From Bacteroidales bacterium (lineage in GTDB: Bacteria > Bacteroidota > Bacteroidia > Bacteroidales > GWA2-32-17), in assembly GCA_013314715.1 (NCBI GenBank), contig JABUFC010000028.1:1-42968 (forward strand): a stretch of DNA of 42,968 bases. Direction: 5' to 3'. A program made the translations under genes and the position numbers. Below, one piece after another: positions 26,036 to 34,441 of this stretch. Under the pieces are notes generated by a model that was given only the letters and a program-made list of their open reading frames with translations, had not been told where the DNA came from and did no database searches. The stretch's first letter is position 1; each line of letters starts with the position of its first letter.

Positions 26036-26252
26036 GTGTAATTATTTTTTAAATTATATACTAATGTTACATGGAATACGCCATTCGAACAAATAGTGAT
26101 GTTTGTTTGTGTGTAAATTTCATTTTCGGTTTGTGTGAATTTGTTCTCATGGCTATTTCATAATCATTGATATTTGAGCGTTCAAATTTAATTATTTTAA
26201 GATGAAAAATAATAGCAGAAATAAACATAAAAAACATTCTTTGCCAATAGCT

Positions 26253-28136
26253 TTAATTGATATCTAATTTTTCGTATGCAGAATTCATGCTTTTAAATTC
26301 GGGTACAATTTTTTTCATTTTGCCAACCAACTCGTAATTGTCGAATTTTTTTACCAGGTTAATTAATTCGTCTATTTGTTCTTGAATTTCATTGTAAGGA
26401 GTTTCTGCAACTTTAGCAATCATAATAAGTGGATGATAGGTAGGCAAAGTATTTTCTTTTTTATTCAACAATTCTTCATAAATTTTCTCGCCAGGTCGCA
26501 ATCCAGTAAAAACAATTTCAATATCTTTTCCTTCTTGCAAGCCAGCTAATCGAATCATTTTACGTGCTAAATCGACTATTTTTACAGGCTTACCCATATC
26601 GAATATAAAAATTTCGTTTCCATTTCCCATTGCTCCAGCCTCTAAGACCAATTGACAAGCTTCGGGTATGGTCATAAAATAGCGTGTTATTTCGGGATGC
26701 GTGACTGTAATGGGGCCTCCCATTTCGATTTGTTGTTTAAATCGTGGTATTACAGAGCCATTAGATCCTAAAACATTGCCAAATCGTGTAGTAATAAATT
26801 TGGTTTTCGATATTTTTCCAAGTGCTTGACAATACATCTCTGCAATTCGTTTAGAGGCGCCCATCACATTGGTCGGATTTACCGCTTTGTCGGTCGAAAT
26901 CATAACAAATCGTTCAATTTCATATTGGTGGGCTAAATCGGCTATAATACGTGTTCCTTTTACATTAGTTAAAACAGCCTCAGCAGGATTATTTTCCATC
27001 ACTGGAACATGCTTATAAGCTGCAGCATGATAAATAACAAGAGGTTTATATCGTTTAATAATATATTCAAGGCGTTCGCGGTTTGTAATGTCGCCAATAA
27101 TATATTTATAATTTTTAAAGTTAACTTTTTCTTCTAATTCGAGTGTTAGTTCATACATCGGCGATTCTGCTTGATCGTATAATATAATCAACGAAGGCGA
27201 AAAGGCAGTAAGCTGAATAACAATTTCTCGACCAATAGAACCGGCCGCACCGGTTACCATTACCACTTTACCAGTTATTTGTTGGCTTATATTTTTCTTA
27301 TCGAGTTGTATTACTTCACGTTCAAGTAAGTCTTCAATTTTAATTTGTTTTAATTGGTTTAAATTAAGTTCACCATTTATCCATAATTTTATAGGTGGCA
27401 CCTCTAATACTTTTATTCCCAATTCTATCGCCTGTTCACTAATTTCGCGTTTGGTTTCTTTGGTTAAATGTTCGTCGGCTATAATTAAATGTGTTATTTT
27501 TTGTTTTTGTACTACATTTTCAAATTTCGAAAAAGGGTAAATTTTTATTCCATCTAGACGCAAATTTTTATTGTTATTAGAAACATCAAAAAAAGCAAGT
27601 ACCCGATAGTTTACATTAAAATCGTTATCGAGGCTGCGTTTAACCGATAAAGCAAAATGCTCTTTACCAACTATAGCAACCTGTGAACGAAAACGTTGAG
27701 AAGTTGTTAATTCAAAAAAATACGATTTTATAAGTAAACGCAAAAAAACCATTAAAAAAACAGTAGCCAAAAATTCGATAATAATTATTGAAAAAGGAAT
27801 AATAAAAATCGCTTTAAACCAATAAGTTAACACATTGATAATAATAAAAATGATAGACCCTGCAAACAATACTTTCAATATACGTAAAGAATCTTCAACA
27901 CCGGTATATCGAACAATTCCGGCGTAGGTCTTAAATAAGTAAAAACTAAAACTTCTCACTAAAATAACAATTGGCAATACATAATAGATATATGGTATCC
28001 ATTCGTTTTGCGGTATAGAGAAGTTGAATCGTATTAAATATGCTATATGCAAAGCAATAAAACAAATCAAAACATCAACACTAAATATAATCCAACGTGG
28101 TGTAGTTTTTCTAAGTAAAATTAAATTATTCTTCAT
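26253..28136 (-). CDS. CapD/PglF-type nucleotide-sugar 4,6-dehydratase (membrane-anchored)
   Basis: The protein has four N-terminal membrane helices, a CoA-binding-like Rossmann region, then an SDR-type dehydratase domain with TGAAGSIGREIV (near residue 294), the block YHAAAYKHVPVMENNP, and STDKAVNPTNVMGASKR carrying the altered catalytic motif. Homologues (WbpM, PglF, CapD, FlaA1-like long forms) convert UDP-GlcNAc to a 4-keto-6-deoxy sugar for capsule, LPS or glycan synthesis. ATG at 28136 is chosen (627 residues, 11-base overlap with mqnD); another ATG lies at 28148. It is the last gene of the radA-mqn operon by spacing, though its function is unrelated. Confidence 0.92.
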   Translation of the reverse strand: MKNNLILLRKTTPRWIIFSVDVLICFIALHIAYLIRFNFSIPQNEWIPYIYYVLPIVILVRSFSFYLFKTYAGIVRYTGVEDSLRILKVLFAGSIIFIIINVLTYWFKAIFIIPFSIIIIEFLATVFLMVFLRLLIKSYFFELTTSQRFRSQVAIVGKEHFALSVKRSLDNDFNVNYRVLAFFDVSNNNKNLRLDGIKIYPFSKFENVVQKQKITHLIIADEHLTKETKREISEQAIELGIKVLEVPPIKLWINGELNLNQLKQIKIEDLLEREVIQLDKKNISQQITGKVVMVTGAAGSIGREIVIQLTAFSPSLIILYDQAESPMYELTLELEEKVNFKNYKYIIGDITNRERLEYIIKRYKPLVIYHAAAYKHVPVMENNPAEAVLTNVKGTRIIADLAHQYEIERFVMISTDKAVNPTNVMGASKRIAEMYCQALGKISKTKFITTRFGNVLGSNGSVIPRFKQQIEMGGPITVTHPEITRYFMTIPEACQLVLEAGAMGNGNEIFIFDMGKPVKIVDLARKMIRLAGLQEGKDIEIVFTGLRPGEKIYEELLNKKENTLPTYHPLIMIAKVAETPYNEIQEQIDELINLVKKFDNYELVGKMKKIVPEFKSMNSAYEKLDIN

Positions 28137-28965
28137 CGATAAAAACATTTAACGGATTAGACGGTAAAAGATGAAGCTGTATTCCTTCGCTCAATAATTT
28201 TGCAATAGCTTCTTTTCCTTTTGTTCCAATATTAAGCGAAAATTCATTTACATACAAATCGATGTGTTGTTTTATGACATTTTCAGCCGTTTCTTGAGCA
28301 TGAGCCTTAATAATTGACATAGATGCATCGGGATTTTGAAAAGCAAAAGTAATACTTTGATATAAAATATGATTTATTGCTTTTTTTATATCTCGAGGAA
28401 GATTTCTTTTAATTGCAATAGCCCCCAATGGAAGGGGCAAATGATACGAAGCTTCCCATTGCTCCCCCAAGTCGGCTATTTTTTGCAATCCTTTTCTTTG
28501 GTATGTAAAACGTGTTTCGTGAATTATAACGCCGGCATCAATTTCATTCTCCAACAAGGCCTCTTCTATTTCATTAAAAAAGTATTCTTTGGTTGCCTGC
28601 TGTGGACGATAAAAAAGTTGTAATAATAAATTGGCAGTTGTATTAAACCCCGGAACCCCTATTTTTACATAAGGTATTTCATCAGGATAAATTTTCTTTT
28701 TTGAAATAATGAGTGGACCATTTTTATATCCTAAAGCCGAACCTACTGTTAATAGTTCGTAGTGGTTTAATACTTGTCCAGCAGTAAATACGCTTATTTT
28801 AGTAATATCGGTTTCGCTATTTAACGCCCATTGATTAAGAGTTTTGATATCGGCAAAATGAAAATCGAAATGAAGATGCTGGGGATATTGAATACGTTGA
28901 TTTATCCACGCTTCGAACATAAAAGTATCGTTTGGACAAGGCGATATACTTACCTTAAGCTTCAT
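28126..28965 (-). CDS. mqnD: 1,4-dihydroxy-6-naphthoate synthase
   Basis: MqnD makes 1,4-dihydroxy-6-naphthoate from the cyclic dehypoxanthine futalosine intermediate in the futalosine pathway to menaquinone. The signature SISPCPNDTFMFEAW sits at the N-terminus; the rest is the periplasmic-binding-like fold of the family, with GVPGFNTTANLLLQLF and DAGVIIHETRFTYQ. ATG at 28965 (279 residues) is chosen rather than 29004: it starts directly with the conserved motif and overlaps the mqnB stop by 4 bases (ATGA). Coupling to mqnB supports the pathway call. mqnA, mqnC and mqnE are not in this window. Confidence 0.95.
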   Translation of the reverse strand: MKLKVSISPCPNDTFMFEAWINQRIQYPQHLHFDFHFADIKTLNQWALNSETDITKISVFTAGQVLNHYELLTVGSALGYKNGPLIISKKKIYPDEIPYVKIGVPGFNTTANLLLQLFYRPQQATKEYFFNEIEEALLENEIDAGVIIHETRFTYQRKGLQKIADLGEQWEASYHLPLPLGAIAIKRNLPRDIKKAINHILYQSITFAFQNPDASMSIIKAHAQETAENVIKQHIDLYVNEFSLNIGTKGKEAIAKLLSEGIQLHLLPSNPLNVFIDEE

Positions 28966-29582
28966 TTGTTGAAAGTAGAAAATATTTCCAACAAAGTTAG
29001 CCATAAATTATGAACTGCTAAAGCAATATTCCATTTTGATTTATCTCGCTCGCCTACCCTATTTGAAACTGCTCTTAAAGCAATTAACGGGATATTTTCG
29101 TATTTGCAAACCATGAAATAGGCAGCACTTTCCATTGTTTCAATATCGGCATTATATTTCTGTTGCATCATTTTATTTCGTGAAATATCGCTTGAAACAG
29201 TATTAACCGTAATACCGCAGACTTTTGGTATTTTCAAATTCCACTCGTTTTTATGTTCTAAAAATATTGTTTTTTTTTCTAACTCTGCCAAATGAATAAA
29301 TGTATGCTCTTCTTGAAAACCTAAATCGCCAAAAGTATCGGCAATTACTTGAACTACCTGTCCCACATTTAATTGTTCGTTAAACGCTCCACAAATACCC
29401 ATATTAATGACTAAATCGTATTTTTTTTGCTGCAATGTTTTGGTTAAGTAATAAATGGTGTTTGCGTTTCCCATTCCAGTAATCAATACATCAAATAAAT
29501 TTGGGAATAATTGATTAAGTCTATTTTTATATTCAGTATGAATTTCAATATCGGTAGCCAAAGATATTAAAATGCGCGTCAT
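28962..29582 (-). CDS. mqnB: Futalosine hydrolase
   Basis: The 206-residue protein belongs to the nucleoside phosphorylase/MTAN fold: VLITGMGNANTIYYL, LVINMGICGAFN for the glycine-rich base, ADIETMESAAYFMV for the ribose-binding glutamates, and ALRAVSNRVGERD near the C-terminus. It removes hypoxanthine from futalosine to give dehypoxanthine futalosine. The start at 29582 (MTRILISLATDIE) is preferred to the in-frame ATG at 29651, which lies inside rlmB and adds residues with no match. It is 7 bases downstream of rlmB and overlaps mqnD by 4 bases. Confidence 0.93.
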   Translation of the reverse strand: MTRILISLATDIEIHTEYKNRLNQLFPNLFDVLITGMGNANTIYYLTKTLQQKKYDLVINMGICGAFNEQLNVGQVVQVIADTFGDLGFQEEHTFIHLAELEKKTIFLEHKNEWNLKIPKVCGITVNTVSSDISRNKMMQQKYNADIETMESAAYFMVCKYENIPLIALRAVSNRVGERDKSKWNIALAVHNLWLTLLEIFSTFNK

Positions 29583-29589
29583 ACTACCA

Positions 29590-30333
29590 TCATTTTTCTG
29601 TTCTTTGTCTAAGGCACTCAAAAAGCATGACACCAGCAGCAACCGAAACATTTAACGAAGCAATAACACCAACCATTGGAATAAAACACATTTCGTCAGC
29701 CGCTTTTAAAATAGAAGGTGAAATGCCTTTCTCTTCGCTACCCATAATAATTGCAAGAGGTAAAGTTAAATCGGATTTAAATAAGGAAAGACTTCCTTTT
29801 TCGGTAGCTGCAACTACCTTTAATCCATGATTCCTTAAATTCCTAACAGTGCTTAATAGCGACTTTTCGCGACAAACAGGTACATGTAATAACGCACCTG
29901 CCGAAGTTTTAATGGCATCCTCGTTTATTTCGGCCGATCCTTTTTCTTCGACAACAATAGCATGCACTCCTGCCGATATAGCAGAGCGTGCAATAGCACC
30001 AAAATTTCTAACATCGGTTACACCATCGAGTATTAAGATTAAAGGTGTCTGCCCCTTATTGAAAGTATCAAATACAATATTTTCTAACGATTGATATTCT
30101 ATAAGACTTAATTTAGCTAATACGCCCTGATGGTTCTTAGATGCATATGGAAAAAATTTTTCTTCGGGCACAAACTGAATAGGGATATGATGTTGCTGAG
30201 CAACATAGATCAATTCTTTAATAAGTGGATTATTTTTTTTTCGGTCTATCCATATTTTATCGATATTTCTACCCGATTCGATAGCTTCTATAACGGTTCT
30301 AGCACCGTATATTTGTTGATTTTTAGTTTGCAT
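29590..30333 (-). CDS. rlmB: 23S rRNA 2'-O-methyltransferase (RlmB/TrmH family)
   Basis: This SpoU-family methyltransferase has an N-terminal substrate-binding domain (IYGARTVIEAIESG) and the knotted SPOUT core: motif 1 DGVTDVRNFGAIARSA, motif 2 IMGSEEKGIS and motif 3 IPMVGVIASLNVSVAAGV. RlmB of E. coli methylates G2251 of 23S rRNA; TrmH-type relatives act on tRNA, and the N-terminal domain favours RlmB. ATG at 30333 gives 247 residues and overlaps the GWxTD stop by one base (TAATG); the in-frame ATG at 30393 lies inside the upstream gene. Confidence 0.93.
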   Translation of the reverse strand: MQTKNQQIYGARTVIEAIESGRNIDKIWIDRKKNNPLIKELIYVAQQHHIPIQFVPEEKFFPYASKNHQGVLAKLSLIEYQSLENIVFDTFNKGQTPLILILDGVTDVRNFGAIARSAISAGVHAIVVEEKGSAEINEDAIKTSAGALLHVPVCREKSLLSTVRNLRNHGLKVVAATEKGSLSLFKSDLTLPLAIIMGSEEKGISPSILKAADEMCFIPMVGVIASLNVSVAAGVMLFECLRQRTEK

Positions 30334-31625
30334 TATTCGTTTGCTATTGAAAATACCCTTCCATTTCGCCATGTATCTATAGCCTGTAACCATGATATTT
30401 TATATCCCTCGTTACGTTCTAAAATAAAATGATTGCTAGTGAAGGGATTTTGTTTCTTAATAAAATTAAATACCAACACTTTAGCACTTTGTGGTGTGCC
30501 ATATATCCATTGTTCAATATTGGGTGCTTTATAAATGGTAGTAGGAAGTCCAAAAATAATATAAACCATTCCCCTATCGGTTTTCCAACCTTCGGTATAA
30601 CTTGTAAAATACAAATTCGCAAGCATAGCTCTGGTATAAAAAACTCGGATAAGTTCACGAGCTCGCGATATATTTCCAGTTGCATTGAGCCAAAAACGAT
30701 CCACCGCTTCTTTTTTATCTGACAATAGATTTAGTTCATTAAACTCTTTTTGCGAGTTCAGCATTCGCAACGGTTGTAAAAGTTCACTCGGACGAACCAA
30801 CGAAGGGAAATGATTAGCAAAATGAAAGATTGTAGTTCCATTGCCAATAGAATCTCGATAAATATGAAGTATAGTTGGCTTATTTAATACGAAATAACAT
30901 GTATCGCAAATTAAACTGACGCGGATACTATCGGGAGTAGGCACAAAAAAATCTTTGTTACTTGTCATCTGGTAAGGTGGAGAGCATAATTTATAAGCAT
31001 TGGGAAACCAAGCAAATTTCCACTCGCGTGGTAAATCCGAACGAAGTATTATTGAAAAAGTATCGCTATCGCATAACCATGGATCAAAATAAGGAATGCC
31101 TTGCTTATTTACCAACAAAAAATCGTTAGAATTTATTTTAGCTTTACGTTCAATATGAACATATTGATGAAAATGAGTTGAAAAAACAGGGTCATTGATA
31201 AACAAATCGACCATGTAATTCGATGAATCGTTAAGATTAACATCAAACTTTAAAATATAAAAATCTTTATTTTCATTCAAAATAGTTTTGGTAAAGCGCA
31301 GTGTATCCACCAATTTTAACCCTTGTGTTGTTTCGTATAATGTGTAATGAACATTTAAATTGCAGCTACTGCTTTCGCCATTGGGCAAAAACATCAAATC
31401 TTTAGAAGGTAACTTGCAATAAATAGAAGTGGTATTATTATTAATGTTATGGGCAATAACCTTAGCATGTATGGTTTGGGCATTAGGATTATATAAAAAA
31501 TTAAGATTTAAGCGACGCGTGTTGGTTGTTTGTAGGGTTGACAAGCAAGAATATAGTCCCCCTAAAGCGACAAAAAAAATCCACAAAATTCTAATTTTTG
31601 ATATGTTAATTAAAAATTCCCTCAT
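30333..31625 (-). CDS. GWxTD domain-containing lipoprotein
   Basis: The 430-residue protein begins with a hydrophobic signal ending LGGLYSC (Cys27), suggesting a lipoprotein. The middle is beta-rich. The C-terminal region carries the family signature EGWKTDRGMVYIIFGLP (Gly346 to Asp350), preceded by RFWLNATG and ARELIRVFYTRA. GWxTD proteins are common in Bacteroidota and Chlorobi; function is unknown. It overlaps radA by 20 bases and is followed by rlmB with a TAATG junction, so it is well embedded in the operon. Confidence 0.9.
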   Translation of the reverse strand: MREFLINISKIRILWIFFVALGGLYSCLSTLQTTNTRRLNLNFLYNPNAQTIHAKVIAHNINNNTTSIYCKLPSKDLMFLPNGESSSCNLNVHYTLYETTQGLKLVDTLRFTKTILNENKDFYILKFDVNLNDSSNYMVDLFINDPVFSTHFHQYVHIERKAKINSNDFLLVNKQGIPYFDPWLCDSDTFSIILRSDLPREWKFAWFPNAYKLCSPPYQMTSNKDFFVPTPDSIRVSLICDTCYFVLNKPTILHIYRDSIGNGTTIFHFANHFPSLVRPSELLQPLRMLNSQKEFNELNLLSDKKEAVDRFWLNATGNISRARELIRVFYTRAMLANLYFTSYTEGWKTDRGMVYIIFGLPTTIYKAPNIEQWIYGTPQSAKVLVFNFIKKQNPFTSNHFILERNEGYKISWLQAIDTWRNGRVFSIANE

Positions 31626-32964
31626 TAAATTCTTTAAGATTACTAACTGTAATAATTTGAATTTTAAATTTGGACAAATTTATACCTTTTAAACCAAACT
31701 TAGAAATAATCATTTTTTTAAAACCCATTTTTTCAGCTTCGGCAATACGTTGTTCAATTTTTTGTACGGGTCTAATTTCACCATTTAATCCTATTTCTCC
31801 TGCGAAGCATGTTGTACGAGGGATTGCTTTATCGTAAACAGACGATAAAATAGCAAATACAACTGCTAAATCGATGGCTGGGTCAACTACACGGATTCCT
31901 CCTACAATATTCAAAAATATATCTTTATTGTACATTTTAACCTGAAGTCGTTTTTCAATAACGGCTAACATTAACGAAAGTCGCTTAAGTTCATAACCAT
32001 TAGCTAATCGCTGTGGAAAATTATTGGCAGTAGTACTACTTAATGCTTGCACTTCGATCATAATAGGCCGAATGCCTTCGATAGTAGCGGCTATACACGA
32101 TCCGCTTAAATTTTCGGTAGCTTCTGATATCAACAACTCCGAAGGGTTACTAACTTCTTTTAATCCTTCTTGACGCATTTCAAAAATACCGATTTCACTA
32201 GTCGATCCAAATCGATTTTTAATTGAACGCAAGATACGGTATGGATGCCCAGGTTCACCTTCAAAAATAAGCACGGTATCAACCATATGTTCCAAGACTT
32301 TCGGTCCAGCAATAGCTCCTTCTTTGTTAATATGTCCAATAATAAAAATAGGAATATTTAATTCTTTAGCTGTATTGATAAGTTTTGCTGTGCATTCACG
32401 TACTTGCGATAGGCTTCCGGCAAATGATTCAATATTTTCTGATTGTATCGTTTGAATAGAATCAATAATAACAATGTTGGGTTTAATTTGGTGAATTTGT
32501 GCAATAATATTTTCAAGGTTAGTATCACAAAGCAATAAACACGATGAGCCATCTCCTCCTAATCGTTGAGCTCTTAATTTGAGTTGCGTTTCGCTTTCTT
32601 CGCCCGAGACATAAAGAGAAGTAATCGACTTAACCCTCATTGCAAATTGCAACATAAGTGTAGATTTTCCTATACCGGGTTCACCTCCTATAAGCACTAC
32701 CGAGCCAGCAACAATCCCTCCACCTAAAACTCTATTCAACTCGATACTTTTGGAATTGATACGTACAGTATCGTCGGCTACTATTTCATTTAAGCGTTTA
32801 GGAGTTTTAACATCCGTCTGTTTTTTTTGACCTGAAACCTTAGTTAGTATAGGCTGTTCTATAAATGAGTTCCAGGCACTGCATGAAGGACATTTACCTA
32901 ACCATTTAGGCGATTCATAACCACACTCCTTACAAAAAAAAGCTAATTTAGATTTGTTACTCAT
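31606..32964 (-). CDS. radA: DNA repair protein RadA
   Basis: The 452-residue protein is a complete RadA/Sms. The N-terminal zinc finger has Cys11, Cys14, Cys25 and Cys28. Walker A GGEPGIGKST is at 93-102; the RadA-specific KNRFG motif follows in IKNRFGSTSEIG; and the C-terminal Lon-like domain ends the protein. RadA is a RecA-related helicase acting in homologous recombination and branch migration. Its ATG overlaps the stop of the preceding lipoprotein by one base. Confidence 0.98.
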   Translation of the reverse strand: MSNKSKLAFFCKECGYESPKWLGKCPSCSAWNSFIEQPILTKVSGQKKQTDVKTPKRLNEIVADDTVRINSKSIELNRVLGGGIVAGSVVLIGGEPGIGKSTLMLQFAMRVKSITSLYVSGEESETQLKLRAQRLGGDGSSCLLLCDTNLENIIAQIHQIKPNIVIIDSIQTIQSENIESFAGSLSQVRECTAKLINTAKELNIPIFIIGHINKEGAIAGPKVLEHMVDTVLIFEGEPGHPYRILRSIKNRFGSTSEIGIFEMRQEGLKEVSNPSELLISEATENLSGSCIAATIEGIRPIMIEVQALSSTTANNFPQRLANGYELKRLSLMLAVIEKRLQVKMYNKDIFLNIVGGIRVVDPAIDLAVVFAILSSVYDKAIPRTTCFAGEIGLNGEIRPVQKIEQRIAEAEKMGFKKMIISKFGLKGINLSKFKIQIITVSNLKEFNEGIFN

Positions 32965-33356
32965 TATTGTTCTCTTGCAAATTCAAGTCGTAAGAAAGCT
33001 CCATTTGAGCTACCATTGGGTAGTTGAGAACGTTGTAAAAATAAAAATTCCTTGTTAAGCTTTAGAATTTGATATTTACCGTCGTAGATACTGTCAAGTC
33101 CTTTGAAAGTAATAAAAGTTGGTTCTAAAAATTCTTTATCTATAACCCAAGAACCGGTATCGTAAAAAAGGCTATCGAATCGATATATAACACGTATTAC
33201 TTGGTCGGGATTATTGAATGTCCATAGCTGAGTAATACCCGTATCGGAAGCTGTTAAATAATAGTAATGCCAAGTTCCTATTAGTTTTTTTTCGGTTTGT
33301 TTTTTACAAGCCAAAAATAAAAAAGCAAGAATTATAATAAAAAACCATTTATTCAT
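32964..33356 (-). CDS. Small lipocalin-like lipoprotein (second of a tandem pair)
   Basis: ATG at 33356 gives a 130-residue product with signal MNKWFFIIILAFLFLAC and lipid-acceptor cysteine at 17. The mature part starts KKQTEKKLIGTWHYYYL, like small Bacteroidota lipocalin-type lipoproteins with a conserved GxW near the start, followed by beta strands (IYRFDSLFYDTGSWVID). It resembles the upstream gene in the KLIGxW opening, the YRF strand and the DTGxW/DTGDY segment, so the two are probably paralogues from a tandem duplication. Its ATG overlaps the upstream stop by 8 bases. Ligand and function are unknown. Confidence 0.75.
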   Translation of the reverse strand: MNKWFFIIILAFLFLACKKQTEKKLIGTWHYYYLTASDTGITQLWTFNNPDQVIRVIYRFDSLFYDTGSWVIDKEFLEPTFITFKGLDSIYDGKYQILKLNKEFLFLQRSQLPNGSSNGAFLRLEFAREQ

Positions 33357-33711
33357 TTTTAACAAACTCTTTACGAAGATAAGGTGAATAACATTGCAAT
33401 ATTAAGATGTTGTTTTTTATTTTTTCGATGTAATAATTAGCATCATCATATTGATTTAAGTTTTTAATAACTACATAATATTTAAAAAATTCGGATTTAA
33501 CTTCATAATCGCCCGTATCAACCCAAACTCCATTTTTTATCCTATACAAAACCTGATTAGTTTCAAAACGATAAATAATCGTATCGTTTCTATCCGATGC
33601 ATTTTGTGGTAATAACTTCCACTCACCAATAAGTTTATTTTCCTTCGCTTTTTTACACGAAGGCAAAATAAATAAAGCTAAAACAATAAATATTGATAAA
33701 AAAAATTTCAT
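33349..33711 (-). CDS. Small lipocalin-like lipoprotein (first of a tandem pair)
   Basis: ATG at 33711 gives a 120-residue product. The alternative upstream TTG at 33726 lies inside the promoter -7 box and is rejected. The signal peptide ends FILPSC, a good lipobox, followed by KKAKENKLIGEWKLL. Beta strands such as IIYRFETNQVLYRIKNG and VDTGDYEVKSEFFKYYVV suggest a small barrel like that of its downstream paralogue. It is the first gene of the operon that continues through radA, the GWxTD gene, rlmB, mqnB and mqnD, and it lies directly behind a full promoter. Confidence 0.75.
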   Translation of the reverse strand: MKFFLSIFIVLALFILPSCKKAKENKLIGEWKLLPQNASDRNDTIIYRFETNQVLYRIKNGVWVDTGDYEVKSEFFKYYVVIKNLNQYDDANYYIEKIKNNILILQCYSPYLRKEFVKNE

Positions 33712-33723
33712 TGCTTTTTTTTT

Positions 33724-33755
33724 CAAAGATACAAATTTCTGTATTTTTTTGCAAA
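33724..33755 (-). promoter_or_regulatory. Complete Bacteroidota sigma-ABfr-type promoter
   Basis: On the minus strand a -33 TTTG (33755-33752) is followed by exactly 20 bases and a -7 TATCTTTG (33731-33724), matching the consensus TTTG-N19-21-TAnnTTTG. The start codon at 33711 follows 12 bases later. This is the best promoter in the window and should drive the lipoprotein-radA-mqn operon. Confidence 0.7.
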
Positions 33756-33798
33756 AAAATCAGAAAATCACCTAACAAGTAAGAGTGTTAAAGAAAAA

Positions 33799-34407
33799 TT
33801 ATGATTCCTCGAAATCCCCTGGAAAATAAATTAATTTTTTAGAAAACTTTTTTCTAAAAATTCCTTGAAAACCCAACACATGCATAAATTCTATTAAACT
33901 TCCAAATTCTAAATCTGAATTAAAATCTTTTGCTTTATTCCAGTATAATAATTTTTGTAAAAACATTAAATCAAAAGCTCCTGAATCAATCCAATCTACT
34001 ACATTACTATAACCAGAAGCAAACCTAATATGTTTACAAACGTCCATAATATATTCCAAATTGTCGTAATTCCCTGTTAAGCATGTACTAAAATGAATAA
34101 ATTGAATATTTTTACAATATCTTAAAACATCTACAATAGATGCCACATTAATACTTTTTTTTAACCCATTAATTCGACCATTTTCACCATGAGAAGCAAT
34201 ATATAACAATTTTTTATCATCTTTGCTTTCTTTATTATAAATATTTATCCAATGTTTTAACGATTCTAAATCATAAAACATTTTATAAAAGGTTTTTATA
34301 TTGTAAATTTTGCCAAATTCACTAATAAATGGCCAGGAGGAAAAAGATTCAATTTTGTTATCTTCCCAGGGAGATTCCAAAACTAAGATAGAGTTATATG
34401 AATTCAT
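33799..34407 (-). CDS. Small caspase/CHAT-like protein (possible DUF6642-type)
   Basis: GTG at 34410 and ATG at 34407 are both in frame; the ATG is preferred (202 residues). No signal peptide is present. The central part reads LLYIASHGENGRI, then about 25 residues later FIHFSTCLTGN. This spacing of a His-Gly strand end and a Ser-Thr-Cys strand end is the catalytic dyad arrangement of clan CD cysteine peptidases, as in CHAT (HLATHG...LSACETG); the candidate dyad is His73 and Cys109. The later block FASGYSNVVDWIDSGAFDL also fits a family I recall as DUF6642, unverified. The gene stands alone between rfaE2 and the lipoprotein promoter. A protease or a signalling scaffold is possible; activity is not shown. 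Confidence 0.7.
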   Translation of the reverse strand: MNSYNSILVLESPWEDNKIESFSSWPFISEFGKIYNIKTFYKMFYDLESLKHWINIYNKESKDDKKLLYIASHGENGRINGLKKSINVASIVDVLRYCKNIQFIHFSTCLTGNYDNLEYIMDVCKHIRFASGYSNVVDWIDSGAFDLMFLQKLLYWNKAKDFNSDLEFGSLIEFMHVLGFQGIFRKKFSKKLIYFPGDFEES

Positions 34408-34441
34408 CACTGTATTTTTTAATTAGCAAAAATTTGTTATA

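Noticed and set aside
26036-26252. Two imperfect copies of GTTTGTGTG followed by AAATTT or AATTT in the capD-GT-C spacer, considered as a repeat or promoter
   Set aside because: The copies are short and T-rich, there is no TAnnTTTG box in the proper orientation, and chance is likely.
30333-30393. Longer starts for rlmB (30393), mqnB (29651) and mqnD (29004)
   Set aside because: The extra residues are read from the end of the upstream gene in another frame and lack family similarity; the shorter starts give ATGA, TAATG or short-gap junctions and begin at conserved motifs.
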